Shown: positions 41,644 to 53,799, counted from the first letter of the stretch. The stretch is DNA of 64,000 nt from Patella vulgata (GCF_932274485.2 NC_065887.2:42427201-42491200); one strand, 5' to 3'. Numbers and translations: made by a program. The notes: generated from the sequence alone by a model not told the origin.

Positions 41644-44600
41644 TTAAGATAATAAATCAATTAATAAAATAATAGGTCATGACGGTAATCTAACATCTGA
41701 TAGTGGTGAAATTTTGGAAGAAGCGAAGTTGTTTTATTCTGATCTTTACTCAAGGGACAACTCGGTAGCCGATAATAAGGACGGTGTGCGACAGAATATC
41801 CAAAGAGTTCTCTCCCCGGATGAAAGTGACAGTTGCGATCGTGACATATCAAAATCTGAACTTTTATCTGCACTGAAAGGTATGTCTAAAAACAAATCTC
41901 CTGGTATTGATGGGTTGACTGTAGAATTTTATTTAAGTTTTTGGTCCCTTTTAGAAGATATTTATTTTAATGTGATTAATACTGTTTTAATGCGTGAGGA
42001 GTTATCCTCTAGTATGAAAAGGGGTATGATAACTGTTTTTTTTATAAAAATAGGGGTGATAGAACTGACCTTAAGAATTACAGACCAATCAGTTTACTTA
42101 ATGTTGACTATAAAATACTGTCAAGGTGTCTAGCTCTCCGCCTTAAGAATGTTATTTCGTCTGTTGTCTCCACTTCGCAAACTTCATGTATACCAGGTAG
42201 GGATATAGCCCACAATGTATGTGCTATTAGGGATGTCTTGGATTATGTTGATGTAGAAGAGCTGCCCTTGTATTTATTGAAAATAGATTCTCAGAAGGCC
42301 TTTGATAGGGTCTCGCATAGTTATCTTTTTAATGTTCTAGAATGTATAGGATTTGGATCTAAATTTTTAGTTTATATTAAGACATTATAAAATTATATTA
42401 AAAGCTGTGTTAAGGTAAATGGACATATATCTAGATCTTTTCCAGTGTTGAGATCAGTTCGGCAGGGATGTCCCATTGCAGCTCTACTCTTATGTTTTAT
42501 CTGTTGAACCTCTACAATCGCTTATTTCATCCAATCCCAATATTCGGGGTGTAACTATTCCATATTTGGAGGATTTGTCCCTTATTTATCAGCATGCCGA
42601 TGGCGTCACGCTCACGCTGGCTGATCTTGATTCTGTCAATTATGCCTTTGGAACCATTAATAAGTACTGTGAAATGTCCGGGGCTAAAGTTAATATTGAG
42701 AAATCTGAGCTCTTGGTAGCAGGCACAGCATCATGTAATCAAACTGTCCTTGGTATGCCTCTTAAAGTATTGCATGATAGCATATTAATTCTAGGTATCT
42801 ACTTAGGCCCAAACAAACGGGAATGTGAATTCTTAAACTGGGATAGTAAAATCAAGAAATTTAAAATGGTAATAAATATGTGGTCGTGTAGAAGGTTAAC
42901 ATTAGTGGGTAAAAGTGTTGTACTTAATTCTCTCTGCCTTTCATTATTATGGTACTCTTTGAGAATTATTAGTATACCAAACTGGGCCTGTAACATTTTA
43001 CAGGGCTTGGTAAGGTCCTTTCTCTGGGGAAAGGACATACATTAATTAAGGCAACTTCTATTCTTGGACATAGATTTGATGGCGGTCTTAATATTCCGCT
43101 AATAGATTGTAGACGAGATTCCTTTTGCTTGTGTTGGCTATCAAAATTTCTTAATCCAGATGTACATTTCACATGGAAATACTATATGAAATACGTCCTT
43201 GAGAAATATGATCAACTTTGTTTCTCCAGTGAATTACTTTTCATGAATTATGGAAGTAAGTTGTTATCTGAAATTCCGAGTTTTTATGCTGAAGTTTTAC
43301 TTGCTTGGAATAACATTAATAATGGTAAAAGGTTTGTAGTTGATGATTATGACTGGGTTGTTAACCAACCTTTGTTTTCAAATCCAAATATAAATGTTAA
43401 AATTCCATCCTTGTTGTTAATGCAATTTAAGGCTTCGGGTATTGTCAAAATCGCAGATATTATATATGGGGCCATTGTTGGGTTTTTACCGCCAGAGGCG
43501 ATTGTTGAAATTATAAATACACATTTTCCAGATCAATCACGTAACATCATTGAAGTGTCTTATAAGAATATTTTGAGTAGTATTCCAGAAAACTGGAGAC
43601 ATATAATTGGTACCTCATCTTCCCCTTTAAGGCCATTTACTGATTTTTATGTCCAGTCTCTTGACGAGTGTTTACTACCCGTTTCTGGCTTCTCAGCTAA
43701 AAAGTGCTTCTCATTAATACGAGATAATAGATTTGTTGAACCATCTTCTTATGGAAATCTGTATTTTAAAAATATAAAAGTTCTGAAATGATAGATAATG
43801 ACTTTTCTATTTCGCATAACTTAATCTGGACCAATAGTCGAAAGTATATGTCTAATCTTATTAGAAGCCCGTACTGTGTTCTGTGTAATACACATGCTAG
43901 TGAATCTACAATACACATGCTATGTGAATGTCCTTCCATATTACTATGCTTAAATAAAATTTCTGATATTTTAACGACCATATTATTACATGTTGGCTTC
44001 ACTGAACAACAATTTAATGGGTGGATAATTTTCGGTTGTCCGACTGAAACAAGTGAATACTCTGTGTTTTTAATAGTTTTATTTGCTTCTTTAAGGTTAG
44101 CTATTGTCAAAAGATGACCCACTTTCTGTCGGCAAATAGAGATATGGATTTATATTCTCTATTTAAGGTAATAATAAAAAATCATCTTCAGATGTTATTA
44201 TATAAATATGGTTATACCGATTTTATAAATATCTTGCATTTTAATCAATTTATTATTGTTGATGGGGTGAATATAAATTTAGGACTTTAGCAAATGTATT
44301 ATTATATCATTTGACCTTCATCGTTTTATTTTAGGCAAATTATATCGACATTCATATTAAAATTAAATCTTTACAAAACTTTGTGATATATAAGAAATGT
44401 GAAAATAACTTAAGAATTTTAGAAAATGTATTATTATATCATTTGACCCATATTGTTTCATTTTTAGATAATTATATCAACACTGTTATCTTATAACTAT
44501 TTTAATATTTATAAAACTCTGTGATATATACAAATGTGATATTCAGATATTTGTAATGAATTTTACTTGAATAAATTTATTTAAAAGAAAATAAAAACAA
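41644..44600 (+). mobile_element. 5'-truncated Tx1/L1-group LINE inserted in a 5S rRNA gene
   Basis: Reverse transcriptase blocks in order on the plus strand: KGMSKNKSPGIDGLTVEFY (41870s), DLKNYRPISLLNVDYKI (42070s), AFDRVSHSYLFNVLE (42300), VKVNGHISRSFPV then RQGCP (42410-42470), and a HADG motif where YADD is expected (42590s). The C-terminal region (43129-44117) ends with a Cys-x2-Cys-x10-His-x4-Cys finger (CVLCNTHASESTIHMLCE). ORF1 and the endonuclease are absent (5' truncation), and several frame changes and stops break the polyprotein. The 3' UTR (44118-44600) contains a ~130-bp imperfect tandem duplication and ends AAAATAAAAACAA. The motif series is that of the Tx1 clade of the L1 group, which includes families with specific RNA-gene targets. 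Confidence 0.85.
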
Positions 44601-44692
44601 ACCAGTTCTCGTCCGATCACTGAAGTTAAGCAACGTCGGGCCCGGTCGGTACTTGGATGGGTGACCGCCTGGGAACACCGGGTGCTGTAGAC
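44601..44692 (+). pseudogene. 5S rRNA gene, right part of the split copy
   Basis: Resumes ACCAGTTCTCGTCCG after the LINE tail and runs to GTAGAC. ACCAGTT is present on both sides of the LINE, consistent with a short target-site duplication. Confidence 0.9.
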
Positions 44693-44775
44693 GCGAACAT
44701 GTTTTTGACGGGGGAGAAAACCCATTTACTGCTCACTATGCCAAAGATAACTTGGAGATTTTTTCACCTTTCGTC

Positions 44776-44893
44776 GTCTACGGCCATACCACTTTGAAAA
44801 CACCAGTTCTCGTCCGATCACTGAAGTTAAGCAACGTCGGGCCCGGTCAGTACTTGGATGGGTGACCGCCTGGGAACACCGGGTGCTGTAGAC
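44776..44893 (+). rRNA. 5S ribosomal RNA gene
   Basis: Full 118-bp copy right of the LINE insertion, with all internal promoter boxes intact and a T8 run 8 bp after the gene. Confidence 0.95.
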
Positions 44894-44983
44894 GCGCAGA
44901 TTTTTTTTACTGGGAAGAGGAGAGAAAACCTATTTACTGCTCACTCTGCGAAAGATAGCTGTGACATTTTTTCACCTTTCGTC

Positions 44984-45018
44984 GTCTATGGTCATGCTAC
45001 GTTGAAAACACCAGTTCT
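44984..45018 (+). pseudogene. 5S rRNA gene, 3'-truncated rightmost copy
   Basis: First 35 bases only (GTCTATGGTCATGC... to CACCAGTTCT), then an abrupt change to an antisense LINE fragment. The break is at the same 5S position as the other LINE insertion. Confidence 0.9.
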
Positions 45019-45780
45019 GCAAAGCTTGGAAGCAGCAGGTGGAAGTCGTAGAGAAATGGTCGAGGATGGTGTCAGGGTAGCCGAAGCTACCCGTTCTCCA
45101 TCTTTCGAACCATCTGTATAAATTGGGGCATAATCACCATATTTAGACCCTAGCCCTCGAAAGAGAGACTGAAACACCACCGAGCTAGTATCTCTCTTTT
45201 TATGTTGCATAAGATGGAAATCGATCTTTGGGTGAGATATAACCCACGGTGGAGTACTAAAGAAAGGGGTATTCGCAATACTGTCATCTTCATCTTCTAA
45301 CTCCTTTGTATCAAAAGAGAAGAGACACAATGACTCAAATAGAGCCCAATTAGCCGTATGCAACTTCCACCTCTGGGGTCTTTCGACCGGAGAGGGATCA
45401 TTATTATCAATCAAGATAGGAAAGTGGTCACTACCACACAGATCTTCATATACTCCCCATGTAAAATCCTGAAACAGGACCGGAGAGCAAATGGTGAGAT
45501 CTAAGGAAGAAAAAGAAGCTGTGGCAGTATGTAGATAAGTAGGCGAGTCATCATTTAATAAACACAGATTATTAAGGTTAATGAAGTCCGCTATTTGTTT
45601 ACCTCTGTTATTATCATCTGGACTACCCCAGAGCGAATGATGACCATTGAAATCTCCCATAATTATAAACGGGAGAGGAAGTTGTGCAACAAGGTCATCA
45701 AGATCTCCGGGATTAAGATGTAAACTTGGTGGAAGATATACAGAGCAGAGTGTTATAGGAATATGTCCACAATATGGGCA
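45019..45780 (-). mobile_element. Internally deleted LINE fragment: endonuclease joined to RNase H
   Basis: On the minus strand an open frame encodes the C-terminal half of an apurinic-type endonuclease (VYLPPSLHLNPGDLDDL, IMGDFNGHHSLWG, LTICSPVLF, CGSDHFPILI). It passes directly into the linker and start of an RNase H domain (SKYGDYAPIYTDGSKDGE, then SATLTPSSTISLRLPPAA). The whole reverse transcriptase region is missing without loss of frame. The EN plus RNase H content points to the I/Jockey-like group with RNase H. It abuts the truncated 5S copy on one side and a MITE piece on the other. Confidence 0.75.
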
Positions 45781-45782
45781 TT

Positions 45783-45910
45783 ACAGTCAGATCTAAATAT
45801 TAAAGATACAGTATGTAAGATTTAGATAAAGAGCCGATCATTCTTGCTATAATAGTTCAAAAATAGATAATGTAAAATGAAAATATTGAAAATTTCAATC
45901 AAATTACGTC
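45783..45910 (+). mobile_element. MITE M, left-end fragment
   Basis: TTAAAGATACAGTATGTAAG and CTATAATAGTTCAAAAATAG; it stops near 45910 and borders the LINE fragment. Confidence 0.6.
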
Positions 45911-45989
45911 ATTGTTTGTAGTTTTGACAAGATGTGCGCATAGTGGTAATCAGGGCACTGGTATATTCGAGACTTGGCCTCGCTTTCCC

Positions 45990-46270
45990 ATTTTTAAATT
46001 AAATTTTCAAATGGCGAACCGCTCTAATCTACTTGAACGGGTTTTACAATCAAATAAAAACTGTGATTTCTACATGGTCCACAAGCTAAAATGTGACTGT
46101 TCGTACAATCAGGGGCCATAATCCAGGAAGTAACGGTCCTATATGCGCCAATATCGACATAAACCAAGATCTTTCGGTTGTAAACATACAATTGTATGTG
46201 ACCTCTAGAGTATCCACAACCTTGTATATTTGTCAAGTTCAGCATCACATGATTAAACCACCATCGACTG
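45990..46270 (-). repeat. Repeat Z fragment
   Basis: Complement of the same unit (ACTGTGATTTCTACATGGTC, CAATCAGGGGCCATAATCCA, CCAAGATCTTTCGGTTG). Confidence 0.6.
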
Positions 46271-46839
46271 TGTTTCATGGTAAGGGGATTAGAAAAGAAA
46301 TAAAATTCCACTTCATTGCTGAGTAATTTTATTAGCCAGAAGTCGCTCAGAAAGCGCCTACGACGATCTAGACACCCGATAGCTTACGGGGCCTGGGCGG
46401 CCCCTGAGACCCCCCCCCCCAAATCAAGAATTGCTTTCGCCAGCCCTGTCTAATGATCCACAACTAAACTCCATGTGTTTTAAAATTAAATTAAGTGAAG
46501 AACTTCCTTAACCAATCCATGGCCAAAGGCCACTAATTGAAAGATTGCAAAATCATATTCTTAAAAAAACCAGAAAGAAGCTTCGACTCTCTGTAGATCT
46601 TGCCTGCGATATCAGTTTTGTGGAAGCAGACGTTGAAGAACCAAGGTACTAGTGTGGGTGCTGTTGGGATAGAGGTGTATGTACAGGTAACAATGGATCC
46701 TGCGCGGCTGAATATCGGTTTAAAAGAGTGTCAATCGTGTGTGCTGTGTAATTAATTATTTGCTTTGGGAGGTTAGGGGCGGGGAAGGGTATGTTGTTGC
46801 CTAATGCGTCTGCTTTATGTCATAGTGTCCGTCTTCGAT

Positions 46840-47035
46840 GACAAGGTGCTAGTTGAAAAGGCGTAGGGTAACCTATCTAAGTACCAGTGGTGTTCCCACC
46901 CCCATTCCACTCTCTGCTAAGGGCGAAGAGTAGCCTGTCTAATACCAGTGTTTTTTTTCTCCTCGGGCTTCCTCCAAACTGCTAAAGGAGTAGGGTAACC
47001 TGTCTAATGCCAGTGGGGCTTTCTCACCAAGCACC
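46840..47035. repeat. Three degenerate units related to the SINE B body
   Basis: GTAGGGTAACCTATCTAAGT, GTAGCCTGTCTAATACCAG and GTAGGGTAACCTGTCTAATG, each followed by a pyrimidine-rich stretch and CTGCTAA. In 46330-46840 and 47570-48600 I see no gene, only G-rich or AT-rich unique sequence. Confidence 0.5.
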
Positions 47036-47197
47036 AAGATATGATTAAGATATCAAACATTTTTTAACGGTGTTAAATTTATCATCTCTTTAACATGATG
47101 AACGTTTAGCCTGTTTAACAATACTATACAAATTTTTACTTGTAATTTAATGACAATAATGTTAAATGGTAAATCTATAAATATAACTATGGTATTT

Positions 47198-47566
47198 AAT
47201 GAAATAAAATGGGGTTTAACGTCCTATTGTTCTGCTCCGAACTGGGCTAATGAAGACGAGCATACGTCATAGTGTGCTATGAGGGAAATTTTGCCCGGGC
47301 AGCGGCACTATCGCCTACTCTTATATCGAATTCCAACTGCCAAGGGATCTTTTACGTGCATTCCAGTGTATACACGGGACCTCGGTTTTTCGTCTCATCC
47401 GAAGGACTAGACAGCTGTCCTTGTCAGGCCCTCTGTTCTGCACCACTGATAAGGGGAAACCACGTCGGAAAATTCAGATGAACTTTCTCGGCCAACGCAG
47501 GGATCGAACACCCGACCCCCAGGCTAGCGAGCCAGCGTCTTAACCCCCTAGCCACCGTGGCTCCAA
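47198..47566 (-). repeat. SINE A, near full length
   Basis: From AATAAAATGGGGTTTAACGT to the head complement CTAGCCACCGTGGCTCC. The body is close to the 39.3-kb copy. Confidence 0.88.
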
Positions 47567-48639
47567 CTTCTTTAACAACCAAGCTGATAAAAAAATTGTC
47601 ACGAATAGTGTGCCTCGGTAGATGCTAGTTTATAATATATTGATTAGTTTTTATTGGGCAACCCCACCCACCACCATATGATTTTAAACAGTAGGGCTAA
47701 CACCAACTCAGGTAATGGTACAAAGCATTCAACCCAACAACAGTTTGTGGCAAAGTTGAAGCCAGGCAAAGAGAATTAGAATTAACATTGATGGTGGTCT
47801 GCAGCCGTCAAACCGAAGTGTAGTTATGTCCCTTGGATTTATTAAAGTTAAGACTATAGCAATGTCCCATAATGGTGAATTAATGCAATTCCTTAGACTA
47901 TAACAATTTGTCTAACATTGCAACGATATGGTGGCTGGTTGGTATGTCGTGATGTCGACCTTCATTAAGCGACAACAATGGTAGAGGAGACCATGCTCTT
48001 CTGAACATCAGGATTATGTACACGGCAGCCCCGTACCTAGCCCAAACATGTTGGGGGTGGGGGTGGCAAGGGTTTCTCGGGGCGCCGATGGGGCTTCTGT
48101 GGGCGTCAATGTACCTGTACTTGATCCACGGCGAATGACACCGCGGACTTGCCTCCCTTCGGAGAACAGTCTAGAGTGCTCTCCCCCCAGATCCCAGAAT
48201 GTTTTGGAAAATAGCGTTTGCGCCCGAGGAGAGGAATTATGAATATGGCGGAAAATTTCAATTTTGAGGCTGAATTTGCGATATTGGCGTATTATTATAT
48301 TTTGATATGAACATTATAAAAATTTGAATGAAGGGATACGAATTTAGCGTATCTATAATAATTTATGAGAAAAACAAAAAATTCGGAATCGGGTTAGAGT
48401 GCGATTTGTTTGCATTTTGAAGATTATCACGCCTAGTGTGGGCTTGCATCACTCTCTTTACCATCGTGAATTAGATCCTTCTTTTGGTTTGAGGGTGGGG
48501 CTTCTTGGTGTGACATGGGGGATCGAGGGGGGGGGGGCACATAAGTAGAATAAACTATGGCCTCTCTTCATCTAAATCTGGTCCTGATAAGAGATTATAC
48601 ATCTTTAAAGGACGTAAATCGTTATTTTTTGGCACGCGT

Positions 48640-49080
48640 ATAGTAATGTAATATGAATATGAACTGATTTACATTCAATTTTTTCTGTTTTACTGTAATT
48701 TCTAATTAGTATATCTTCGGCGAAACAAGCGAAGGGTGCAAATTGAATGGCAGTCTTTGGCGTCTGGTTATTCCAGTCTACTTCGGTAGTCGTCCCTTGT
48801 GGGATATGTGTAGCCTCGTTCATCGAGTCGCTCATTACAAATGACGCTCGCAAGTATTGTGGCATGCGATTTGTGTGCCAAGTTTAAATTTTTCATTGTG
48901 TCTTAAATATTGGATACCAGAAGCCAATGTTTTCACGGTAAGATCACAACATCAATGTTGATTTAAATGGACCAATAAGCCGTGTTTACGATGTTGAAGA
49001 ATGTGGATGATACTGAGTTAAAGACTAACTTATCAACATGTAAACATGATATATTATGTCCGTGAAATCTCAACCCACCA
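48640..49080. repeat. Interspersed repeat V, long copy
   Basis: Same block order as 7490-7960, including GTCTGGTTATTCCAGTCTAC and CACGGTAAGATCACAACATC. Confidence 0.65.
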
Positions 49081-49365
49081 GTTGACCAATAACCAGTATT
49101 CTTAACCAGCGACTAAAATAGTGTTCTTTAGACCTTGATATATGTCGATAGAAATGAATTACCGTTAAGGCGTCGGCTAGCGATCCAGGAGATTGTGTAA
49201 AAAGTGAAGGCAATTTATGTTGGCCCTATATTTATTTATTGTTATTAATTTATAAACACGGCACGTCAAGTCTTTGTATAAAGTTAAAACATACAATAGT
49301 ATGGTCATCTATAAACTTATTGAATCATTCAAACCTCCACATTTCTCAAGTACAATATTTGAAAA

Positions 49366-49790
49366 CATAAAGATACATTATGCGAGGTTAGATAAAGAGC
49401 TGGCAGTTCTCATTTTAATAGTGAATGTAAAGGTAATGAAATAAAATACTTTTTAAAAGAAAAAGGCAATTTGCTGAAAATTTCAGTCAAATTGATCCAC
49501 TCTGAACCGAGATTTTAGGGATTGAATTTTGGGCCTAGCCTCGATCATCATTACTTAAGTAGGTACAATAAAAAAACATAGTCTCGATTATCCATTTCAT
49601 GATTAAATCATGAACGAAAGTTAAGCAGCATATCGGATCCTAATCCAGTAAATATTGCAGGCTAGCGTTGACACCAAGAGTTGATTATGGGCTGGATAAG
49701 TTAATTAATGTCTAATTAATAAATTTAGAAAACATTTCAGGCCTAAAGAAAGACCTGCAATTGGCAGATTCAAGTCTTACATTGGTAGAC
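49366..49790 (+). mobile_element. MITE M, diverged right end
   Basis: CATAAAGATACATTATGCGA at left, GAGCTGGCAGTTCTCATTTT and GGCCTAAAGAAAGACCTGC inside; the right TIR is eroded. Confidence 0.65.
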
Positions 49791-49944
49791 TACCAAATAA
49801 CGTTTGTTTACAATAGTGACGTTATAGAGATAAAAACAATGGCCTATCTATATTCAACAATTAGTCTTTGATTATAAAGCTGATTAATGAAGACAAATTA
49901 CTCTGACTTGTATAGATATCTTGCAGTTTTAACGTCTGTGGGGA

Positions 49945-50085
49945 GGGGGGGGGGCACGGTGGCTCAATGCCGCTATCGTGTCGAAATATCAATCATTCCA
50001 CACTGTATGGTGGATGCCCGTCTTCATTAACCCAGTCGGTGTAGAACAATACTATAGGACGTTAAACTCCATTTCAATTCATTTG
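49945..50085 (+). repeat. SINE A, internally deleted
   Basis: Head start (GGCACGGTGGCTCAATG) joined to the 3' part (CACACTGTATGGTGGATGCC, CGTTAAACTCCATTTC). Confidence 0.65.
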
Positions 50086-50756
50086 TATAAATTCTGAAAT
50101 ACTGGACCATTAATTGACACGTATTTGTACCCCTAGGATAACAATTTCAAAATGCCAGTCAGAGTAAAACGGTATTATCTCTTTAAAAATGTTTAAATGA
50201 CCCCCGTTGTCCAGTCGATTTCATTAACAGTTTAATGGACATCTTGCACAATTCGACTTCATTCAGACTAATCGTGTATTTCTATTGTTGTGGTTTATGC
50301 TGGCTTTATATTATTGACGGTTGAATGGTGCACGTTCTGATCGTCATGGACTGTTGATCGGTTTAGCTCTATTAATACTTGTCGATCGATTTTCACCTGA
50401 ATATCACCTTGTGTCGACAGTTTTCTCTCAGTTCAATATGGCTGTGTGAGTTATGGCTTGATGTGATTCAAAATGGAACCTTTTAACGTGGATTTATTTA
50501 TATGATTGTTAAAGGATTAATAGCTGTATATGGGGGAATGTACCTTTAAGTTGTGTCATAGTCTCAGGTAGGTTTCAATCAACTATTTCAATGGTCGACG
50601 ACACGGTGATATTCAGCAATGGTAAAGATAAACAAAGAACCTGTTTGTATCGACTCTCTCTATATATATAGTAGTGTATAGTAGAGCCATATAATAAATA
50701 ACTCTTTCTAGAAGAACTCCTACTAAGGCAGTCGATTGTCGTCTTAGATTAAATGG

Positions 50757-51190
50757 TTGTTATATTAAAGGTAGCCAAGAACGTAAAATATCGTTTATAA
50801 TATTAACGATAGCCAAGAACGTAAAACATCGTTCATAACATTAACGATAACCAAGATCTATAATTGTAAATACAACGAAGAACGTATAATATCGTTTATA
50901 GCATTAATGATAGCCAAGAACATATAATATCGTTTATAACATTAAAGATAGTCAAGAACGTAAAATATCGTTTATAATATTAAAGATAGTCAAGAACGTA
51001 AAACATCGTTTATAACATTAAAGATAGTCAAGAACGTAAAATATCGTTTATAATATTAAACACAACCAAGAACGTATGATATCGTTTATAACATTAAAGA
51101 TAGTCAAGAACGTAAAATATCGCTTATAGCATTAAAGATAACCAAGAACGTAAAATATCGTTTATAGCATTAAAGATAACCAAGAACTAT
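50757..51190. repeat. 38-bp minisatellite, about 11 copies
   Basis: Unit ATTAAAGATAGTCAAGAACG plus TAAAATATCGTTTATAAC, with small variants. Confidence 0.93.
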
Positions 51191-51699
51191 AATTTCACAA
51201 TTTTTACATTCTGTCAAACATATGTTAGTGTTCAGACACCTGTTTTATGGAATAAGTTACCATATGACATCAGGTCCTGTAATTATGTTAATTCTTCTAA
51301 GACAAATGTTTATTTCTTCATATCGCAATTTATATTGTTTCTTGTGTTTATTTAGTATTCTATTGTTTATTTAATGATTTATAATTCTATATTCGTACCA
51401 TTGCAGAATACCCTTCCCCGTACACGTGTGTGTGCAAGAGTGAATGGGTGTGTGTGTGTGTGGGGGGGGGGGTGCTATAAAAAGTCTTGTTAATAATAAT
51501 AAAATGATAACATTATGTTTCATTGTTTTCCATAGCCAAGTGTTCAACGATAGGGGTGTTAATACTGCTGTCATCGGAAGGACTACACAAATTCTTTATT
51601 TGCCAACCTCATAGGCGCTAACCCAAGTGGTAGCAAGGATGGAAAATATTCTTTACGTCTGACGGATGTCATGTTGTAACGTTCGTATTTCTGTATTAA

Positions 51700-51870
51700 A
51701 TGAACTGATGGCTCAGTGGGTAGGTCCCGAGCTCCATCCCGGGATTTTCCGGCGTAGTTCTTCCTTGTCAATGCTTCGGGACCTAGGGCCGGACAAGGGA
51801 CAATCCAGTTCCCGTGTGCACATTGGCGTGCACGTGAAAGAACCATTGAATGGGATGAGATTAATGCATT
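51700..51870 (+). repeat. SINE A, diverged fragment
   Basis: GATGGCTCAGTGGGTAGGTC (A-box region), TTTTCCGGCGTAGTTC and GGGACCTAGGGCCGGACAAG. Confidence 0.6.
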
Positions 51871-51951
51871 TTTCAATGAGATACAAATAATCCACACCTT
51901 GATAATGTCCATACCCCATCTCTCTCATTTATTCATAAGAAAAGTAATTTA

Positions 51952-52046
51952 CAATACGCTAGATCCTATCACAGTGACTCGCTCAATTAAATAGTTTACT
52001 AAACTTTTTAATTAGGCGAGTGACTGTGATATGATCTAGCGTATTG
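51952..52046. mobile_element. Foldback element, ~95 bp
   Basis: Arms CAATACGCTAGATCCTATCA... and ...TGATCTAGCGTATTG pair over ~40 bp with few mismatches around an A/T-rich loop; TTTA on both sides may be the target duplication. It lies 1.0 kb before the neurexin ATG. Confidence 0.8.
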
Positions 52047-52479
52047 TTTAATCGGGCGACTGTGAAAGGAATTAATTCACCACTTGAAACTTTCTACCAC
52101 TATCAACAAACGTTGTTTACAATTAGCCCCCTCCCTACTTATATCGTATTACAGAAGTTGTTCTATTTATAGCACAGCGGTGTTCCCTTGCACTGCGCTG
52201 AGTATGCAGTATTTACAAATTTGGGGCAACTCCAGATAATATAATGCACGAGGCTTGGTCACGTGGTTTGGACGTCTGCCCTGGTATATTGAGTAAAGGG
52301 CATAACTGTGTGTGTAATATGAGAGTTGCCATGATTTTAAAACCGGTTTTTTTTACTCCGCCCTACTCGCCGAAAAACTCAAACACTTCTATGTTCAAAT
52401 ACTTCATAGAAATTCTGGTTTGTTTGTACATGAAAATAAAATCCACATTTTCTCTTTTTACTTCAGCGCTTTAATCGTC

Positions 52480-52577
52480 TAAAACTAGTCCAGCAAGTTC
52501 TTTGCTCTCTTTCCCGCCACAGGCAGCTCGTAGCAGACGACAGAATAAAACCGGCCTATAAACAACTGCAAGCAGAC
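52480..52577 (+). other. Candidate 5' UTR exon of neurexin
   Basis: A GTGAGT donor after 52577 (GCAGAC|GTGAGT) pairs well with the acceptor at 52863, giving a 286-bp intron in the leader. No open frame or known motif supports it; the 5' boundary is unknown. Confidence 0.3.
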
Positions 52578-52863
52578 GTGAGTCACTTAACAGGCATAGC
52601 TGGATCAGTTAAATTTCATTTTTACACGAGCGACGCGCTTTATGATTGGTTGATGTGTGTGTGTGTGTGGAGGAGGTATATACACGGTATTTTGTATGAC
52701 CCAGATGTGGGTTATGAATAGTGGAAAGGGTCGGGTTATGAATAATAATCTAGTGTGTTTTTGAAACTATTACCCGTGTTATAAGGGGGCTGTGTTATGT
52801 TATATACATCATGAATATCTAACGACTGGCCTACCTGTTTTGTTTGTTGGTGTGTCTTTATAG

Positions 52864-53778
52864 GAGTGCTCGATTCAAGCCGTTTAGCCGTCACTCCTCC
52901 ATTAGGAACTTGAAGGAAACACAACGCGGGATTAACAGAGAAGAACTCATCGTATTAAGAGATTAAGGACAAGCGGAGAATTATTCCCGATCATTCAATG
53001 TTAGGATAAAGATTAACCCGTGTTTAACGTTTGAGTGTTTTGAGGATAGACATGGCTGTTATCATTCAGCTATGGTCCCTATCCATTATCATTTTGTTAT
53101 CGTTAATAACTGTAGACTCCCTGAGATTCCGTGGGGAGCCTAATACATACGCTAAATTCCCAGTATGGAACGCTTGTATCAACGCCTCTATCAGCTTTGA
53201 GTTTAAAACGACGCAATCGAACGGATTGCTTTTGTACACTGATAACAATGGTCGCTACGACTTTTTTGAAGTTGCTCTCAAGGATGGATCTGTGCAGCTA
53301 CGACTGAACGTTGTGGATGAACAGGACGGAAGCGTGGAGATCGTTCTCGGAAACAACCTTAACGACAACCGCTGGCACAGCGTAGTGGTAAAACGTAAGC
53401 ATTTTGAGACGATCCTGCAAGTCGACGACACCTCCAGCAGTAAAGTAGCTTTTGGGTCTGATTCGGGGTTCGGAGACAGACGCAAGAACAATTTTGTGTA
53501 CTTCGGTGGTGTTCCATTGGGCTATACGAGGGATGCCCGTCGCTCGCCGCTAGATGAAACCGTTACGGATGCTAAGTTTGAAGGCGATTTGAGGAATATT
53601 TTGTACTTTAATTGTACTTGTATACCGGAGAGAGCCAGTGTGTTGAATTATCAGGGAGTATCGAGAGAGCCGAGAGAAACTTGTGAAATCAACAACCGAT
53701 GTCCAGCTGATTGTCCTTGTGTCAGTGTTGAAGGAGATTCAGGCTGTGAATGTAAATATAAAGAATCATGTATTGCAG
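52864..53778 (+). CDS. NRXN: Alpha-neurexin, first coding exon (signal peptide, LNS1, start of EGF1)
   Basis: Neurexins are presynaptic single-pass adhesion receptors built of LNS and EGF-like domains (family knowledge). Translation starts at ATG 53052 and stays open for 242 codons to a GTAAGA donor after 53778 (phase 1). Residues 1-23 are a hydrophobic signal peptide (IIQLWSLSIIILLSLI core). Residues about 24-188 form an LNS/laminin-G domain: FPVWNACINASISFEFKTT, NGLLLYTDNNGRYDFFEVAL, LNDNRWHSVVVKRK, FVYFGGVPLG and FEGDLRNILYFNC, each aligning with human NRXN LNS1. Residues 211-240 are cysteine-rich (CEINNRCPADCPC), the start of the first EGF-like module. Sequons lie at Asn44 and Asn188. The beginning 52864 is an inferred acceptor (GTCTTTATAG) in the 5' UTR. 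The first LNS domain marks it as the alpha form; later exons lie beyond the window. Confidence 0.9.
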
Positions 53779-53799
53779 GTAAGACTTATTTAATAATCA

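Larger units (their letters stand above)
40816..45018 (+). repeat. 5S rDNA tandem array, 208-bp unit
   Basis: Four full genes, one gene split by a LINE and two truncated end copies, all on the plus strand. Spacers of about 90 bp are conserved (GGGGGAGGGGAGAGAAAACC, then CACCTTTCGTC directly before each gene). Unit lengths vary by only a few bases. Confidence 0.92.

Noticed and set aside
48048-48242. 64-codon GC-rich frame
   Set aside because: No start context, family motif or splice support; low-complexity G-rich sequence.
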